Source: Cytospora piceicola
Taxonomy: Eukaryota; Ascomycota; Sordariomycetes; Diaporthales; Cytosporaceae
Assembly: GCA_023375675.1 (NCBI GenBank)
Contig: JALQBC010000003.1
Location: 248,001-312,000, forward strand
Length of the DNA stretch: 64,000 nt
Direction: 5' to 3'
Numbering within the stretch: the first letter of the stretch is position 1; the number at the start of each line of letters is the position of its first letter. Shown here in pieces: positions 59,969 to 64,000 of this stretch. Under the pieces are notes generated by a model that did no database searches, was not told where the DNA came from, and worked only from the letters and a program-made list of their open reading frames with translations. The translations under genes and the position numbers were made by a program.

Positions 59969-62029
59969 CTAATCCTCGCTATCCCGGCCATTCGGACCAT
60001 ACACTCCTGTCTCCTCCCTCTTCTCATGCTTGACCGACCGCCACTCGATCCCAACAGCACAGACCGTCAGGCAGGCACACACCAACCCGATCCAGAACAC
60101 CTCCCTCAGCGTCCTCACATACGCCACATACACCAGCCCCCTCATCTTCTCCGGCACCGCATCCATCAGGCTCAGCGTGCCATGGTCCAGCACTTCCCTC
60201 GGGTCCAGCCCGAGCCCTAGGCCCTCAAGCCTGGACACCATCCGCCTGATGAAGACGTTCTGCGCCACGGTGAGCGCCGCGACGCCGCCTATCTCCTGCA
60301 CCAAGCTGAGGACCACGATCGCCGCCGCCACGTGCTCCTCCTCAAGGACCGTCTGGACCGCCGTGTACGGCTGCTGGAACGCCGCCCCGGCCCCCAGGCC
60401 AAACACCACCTGGCCCGCGGCCCACCCCAGCGGCGGCGTGTCCCCGCCGAGCCTCGTCATCAGCCCCGCGCCCGCGGCCATGAGCACCGTCCCCGCCACC
60501 ATGGCGGGCGTGTAGTACCCCCCCGCCCAGGCCGTGGCGCGCCCCGCCGCCGCCACCGCCACCGCCAGCCCCGCCGCCGACGGGAGGTACATGGCGCCCG
60601 AGGCCAGCGGGCCCGCCCCGCGGACCGCCTGGAAGTAGACGGGCAGGTAGAAGCCGAAGACGTAGAGCGACGCCGACGTGAAGAAGCAGGCCGCCGACGC
60701 GAGCGCCACGCACCGCCGGCCCAGCAGGCCCGGGGGCAGCATCACGGCGCCCTCCCCACCGCCACCACCGCCGCCGCGGCGCCGCTGGGACGCCGCGAAG
60801 CCGAGGAGCAGGGCGGCGCCCGCCGCGAGGGGGGCGGCCACGCGCGGGTCGCCCCAGGGCGTGCCGGCCTGCTGCAGCGCGAGGGCGAGGCACGTCGCCG
60901 CCGGCGCGAAGAGGACCATGCCCGGGATGTCGAGCTGCCGCCACGCCGGCGGCGGCGCCTTGGTGGTGGCGGCGGTGGGGGGCGGGGGGCTGGGCACGAG
61001 GGACCAGACGGCCACGACGTTGAGGAGGGCGGCCGGGGCGATGGCCAGGAAGGAGGTGCGCCAGGAGGAGTAGTGCGCGACGGCGCCGCTGATGGCGGGC
61101 CCGAGGGCGAGGGAGACGCACTCCACGCCGGCCGAGATGCCCTGGTAGACTGGGCGGTTGTGGAGGGGCACTACGTTTGCGATGATGCTGGGGGGGGGGG
61201 TCCATATGTCAGCTTCTTCTTTTTTTCCTTCTTCCTTTCTCACTTGGCTGGGGCCTTGGGCTGGTGTCTGGGTTTTCGGCGTTAAAGCATGGAAGGGGGG
61301 TTGGGTAAATTCATGAATCATCCATACATACATGGAAGCACCCGAGAAGATGCCAGCGCCGCCGAGCCCTGCCACTGCCCGTCCGATGATGAAGACGAGG
61401 GAGGACGGCGCGGTGGCGCAGATCACCGAGCCCGTCCCAAACACAACGAAGGAGCCTATGAAGACGGGCTTGACGGGCACGAGTCTGTACAGCTGCCCGA
61501 AGGCCATGATGGTCGAGGCCAGGGCGAGGATGCTGCGGGAGGCGGTCAGCCTTGGGAACTCAGGACGGCTGAGCTGGGCTGCCTTGTTTTACTCACTATG
61601 CTATCCCGTACCAGCCAATATCACCGATGGCGTGAAACTCATCGCTTATCACCGGGGTCAATGTCGTCACACAGCTCGTGTCCTGGGCAGGGGGTGAGGG
61701 GTGTCTGTCAGTGAGCTGTGCCGAAGCCAGAGGGGGGGGTTATGGCATAAACTGGTATGTAGTAGATATTCCACCCCAAGAAAAAAACTCACGTATCCCA
61801 CGGAGAAGTCGCCCAGGAGGATACAGCCGTAGGCGACGGCGAAGCCGAACCCCCTCGGGCGGTCAGGGTTCTCCGTCTCGTCGTCCCCCGCGTCGTCCCC
61901 GCCCCGCCACCGGGCCGGCTCGGCCGTCGCGGCCAGCGTGACGGCCGTGGCGCCCCCGGCCTGCAGGAGGGGGGTCGTCTCCGCCGTGGCGGTGCCGCCG
62001 GACGTCACATGGGAGGATCCCTCGTTCAT
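59969..62029 (-). CDS. MFS transporter, DHA2-like drug:H+ antiporter family
   Basis: Predicted 580-residue multi-pass transporter. Exons on the minus strand are 62029-61793, 61682-61597, 61532-61332 and 61187-59969. Donors are GTGAGT, GTGAGT and GTATGT, acceptors CAG, and all junctions restore MFS consensus. The cytosolic N-terminus carries ETTPLLQ, a motif common in fungal members. Consensus stretches include FHAIGDIGWYGIAYILA (assembled across intron 2), IIGRAVAGLGGAGIFSGAS, NRPVYQGISAGVECVSLALG and GPAISGAVAHYSSWRTSFL (antiporter motif C type). About 14 hydrophobic helices are expected. A short Gly-rich loop (about eight Gly) lies mid-protein. Substrate is unknown; relatives export toxins, drugs or small metabolites, and some import amino acids. 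No biosynthetic gene lies beside it, so there is no sign of a metabolite cluster. Confidence 0.93.
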
Positions 62030-63759
62030 GTTTCTTCTCTGGAAGAGCGGGTAAGGATGAGATGAGTATCTGGGGTGGATCTGTACAGTAGATAGGGCAT
62101 GGCATTCATGTAACAGCAGAAGAATCATCCTGTCTCTGGAGCCCGGTGTTGGAGGGGGGTTATCTCCCCCCCTCCCTTTGATTTTAAACGACCCCCCCTG
62201 CCATACCATATGCCTGTTAGTTGCTCGTTTTTGGGGGGAAATAGTACATGGTTTCACACCACGTGGCAACGGTGAACTCGCTCCAGCACATCTGCCGGGC
62301 GAATACCCCGTCCCAGAACCGGCCTCATCGCCCAGAGCTTGAAAAGTGAGGAGGGGGAGGGGGGGGGTGTGAACGCCGAACCCCCGCCAAGCTCGTTTCT
62401 TGGAAAAAGAGAGGCACGGAGCGGGTCCTTGGTGCTCTATGCGGCTCTCTTGGCTGTTGATCCGGGGAAAGGCGGGGGAGGAGGAGGCGGGGGGGAGAGG
62501 GGGTCCCCTATCAGTTTTGTCGTGACCGTGGCACTGATACATATCGAGATCATGTTTGCAGGTGATGCTCCACTACTTGGGCCTCCACAAGTCTCGACCA
62601 TTCGAGGATTCAAGAAAGCAATCGGTATGAAGGTACGTAACAAGCCAAATCAAGGTTGCAAGACGTGCCAGCTCATCATCAGCCAACGTGTCTGAGCCGG
62701 GGGGCCCCATAGATCTTGACCACTTACACCGGCTCTCTGCCCTGGGCTTTACCAGGCACCGCGGCTATAACACGCCCGTCCGGATCTACACCTCAGCGGC
62801 TCTTCAGCAGTGTGTGCTACCGTACCGCCATTCGCGATTGGTGCATCCTTTCAAGGCGGCGGGCCGTTCTTCAGCAGGCGCGGTGACGCCCCGTGAACCG
62901 CTACATGCATGGCATAGGTTCCGTGGCCTTGATTCCCCGGAGACGAAGGAGATATCTGAGTTCGAGCGCCTTCCGCCACCACGCCAGACTCTTGTCGGCC
63001 AGGTTGAACATCTCGGGGCCTTTTGAGCTGTGGAGGGGATCTCATAGAAATACGAAACCTCGAGGCTATTCTCGTCGGTGCTGGATCACCAGTCCTTGGT
63101 TAGGACCTAATAGCTCGCCGCTGAAGCCTCCAAGGTTGCTCCCGGGGGTAGGGGGGGGAGGGAGACCTGTTGCTCTCGAGTCGACGATATATTCCCGCCA
63201 CAATGCGGCCGTATCCCGTTCCACCTCCAGCTCGTAATCCCAAGCCACCTCCGGCTCGTATTCCATTGCACCCCCAGCTCGTATCGCACGAGCTTCATGG
63301 GTCGTCCACAAGATACACATAGGTCTGGGGTTCCAATCTGTCCAAAGATTTTTGTGAAGCGGAGGCCTAAGCTCAGTCCATCTCATACCTGCTCGACGCG
63401 GCATCATGGAGCCAGGAAGTAGGTACACTCCAGTCCAGGTTCAGAGGACGAGCCCCATGATACCATGACTTCACAAGTATCGTCCGTCTGGTTGCGAATT
63501 GCTCCCAAGCAGGTGGATGATGGAATGTCGTCCGAGTATTGCCTCGGAGACACGAAATGACGCACTCCAAGCGGCAATCGGGACCATACAGCTCGAGAGG
63601 AGTTCTTATTTCGACCGAGTCGGTTTGGGTTGGCCCACAAGGATTTCTTGACCGGTATGCCTAGATCTTTCAGACATGGGCCGGCCATAAGAGGACATTT
63701 TGGTCTCAAGAACGTAGTCCAGCAACGGCCTGTATGGAACACACACACACACACACACA

Positions 63760-63850
<91 letters not shown>

Positions 63851-64000
63851 CTTCGCCCGACGGCTAGAGAAAAACTTCACAAACGGGACGGGACGGGGTG
63901 ATGGATTACCATATGACTAGAAAACCGGGAAGTGTTGATGGGTTTGATGGCTGTCTTCAACGGACGATGGTATTTTAGCTGGCGAGATCTTGGCGGCGAA
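62030..64000. other. Right-end region without recognised genes
   Basis: About 2 kb. Starts with the MFS promoter region, then G/C-run-rich DNA (62150-62510), three imperfect 24-bp units at 63221-63292 that leave both strands open, and a long AC/CT microsatellite. ORFs here lack an ATG in good context or a family match. Confidence 0.55.
63739..63847 (+). repeat. Compound (AC)n(CT)n microsatellite
   Basis: About 12 AC units followed directly by about 43 CT units, the longest simple repeat in the window. The polypyrimidine strand could form triplex structures. Confidence 0.98.

Noticed and set aside
60332..61285. 317-codon plus-strand frame
   Set aside because: Antisense to the MFS transporter main exon.
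62688..63026. 112-codon ORF near the right end
   Set aside because: It begins at a GTG rather than ATG and shows no family similarity.

Overview
This window looks like nuclear chromosomal DNA of a filamentous ascomycete, probably a Sordariomycete. Genes are GC-rich with C-biased third codon positions. Introns are short (about 50-290 nt), with GTAAGT/GTATGT-type donors and CTAAC/CTGAC branch sites. Several proteins are typical of filamentous fungi (sphingolipid C9-methyltransferase, LaeA-type methyltransferase, Cla4, Vps18/DigA). There is no prokaryotic architecture, no operon, no CRISPR array and no recognisable intact transposon. All exon structures below were read by eye from reading frame, splice signals and recalled family similarity.

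Layout. 0-4 kb: a Jsn1/Puf1-like RRM-plus-Pumilio RNA-binding protein (+). 5.3-9.6 kb: glycyl-tRNA synthetase (-) and the ribosome-biogenesis factor RPF1 (+), divergent across 438 bp. 10.5-12.0 kb: an NDP-glucose 4,6-dehydratase (-). 12.0-17.4 kb: a microsatellite-rich block without recognisable genes. 17.4-21.6 kb: a TPT-family transporter (+) and a LaeA-like methyltransferase (-), convergent. 21.6-28.0 kb: a second gene-empty block. 28.0-30.9 kb: the PAK kinase Cla4 (+). 31.9-37.0 kb: Vps18 (+), convergent with mitochondrial dehydratase Htd2 (-). 38.5-46.4 kb: sphingolipid C9-methyltransferase (+) and the endocytic scaffold Pan1 (+), with a small possible gene (-) tail-to-tail behind Pan1. 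46.8-54.1 kb: mostly non-coding, holding one apparently decayed gene (48.9-50.4 kb, -). 54.1-56.6 kb: a forkhead transcription factor (+). 57.6-62.0 kb: autophagy factor Atg101 (-) and an MFS drug:H+ antiporter-type transporter (-). 62.0-64.0 kb: nothing recognised except a long AC/CT microsatellite.

The genes are mainly core cell biology: translation, polarity signalling (Cla4, Pan1), vesicle and vacuole traffic (Vps18), autophagy (Atg101), mitochondrial fatty-acid synthesis (Htd2) and membrane lipid modification (C9-methyltransferase). They do not form one pathway or a secondary-metabolite cluster. I found no convincing new multi-gene system. The most interesting unexplained signals are the decayed gene at 48.9-50.4 kb, a TACCTAGGTA-type palindrome dispersed through intergenic DNA, the small ORF abutting PAN1, and an in-frame 48-nt intron candidate inside PAN1.
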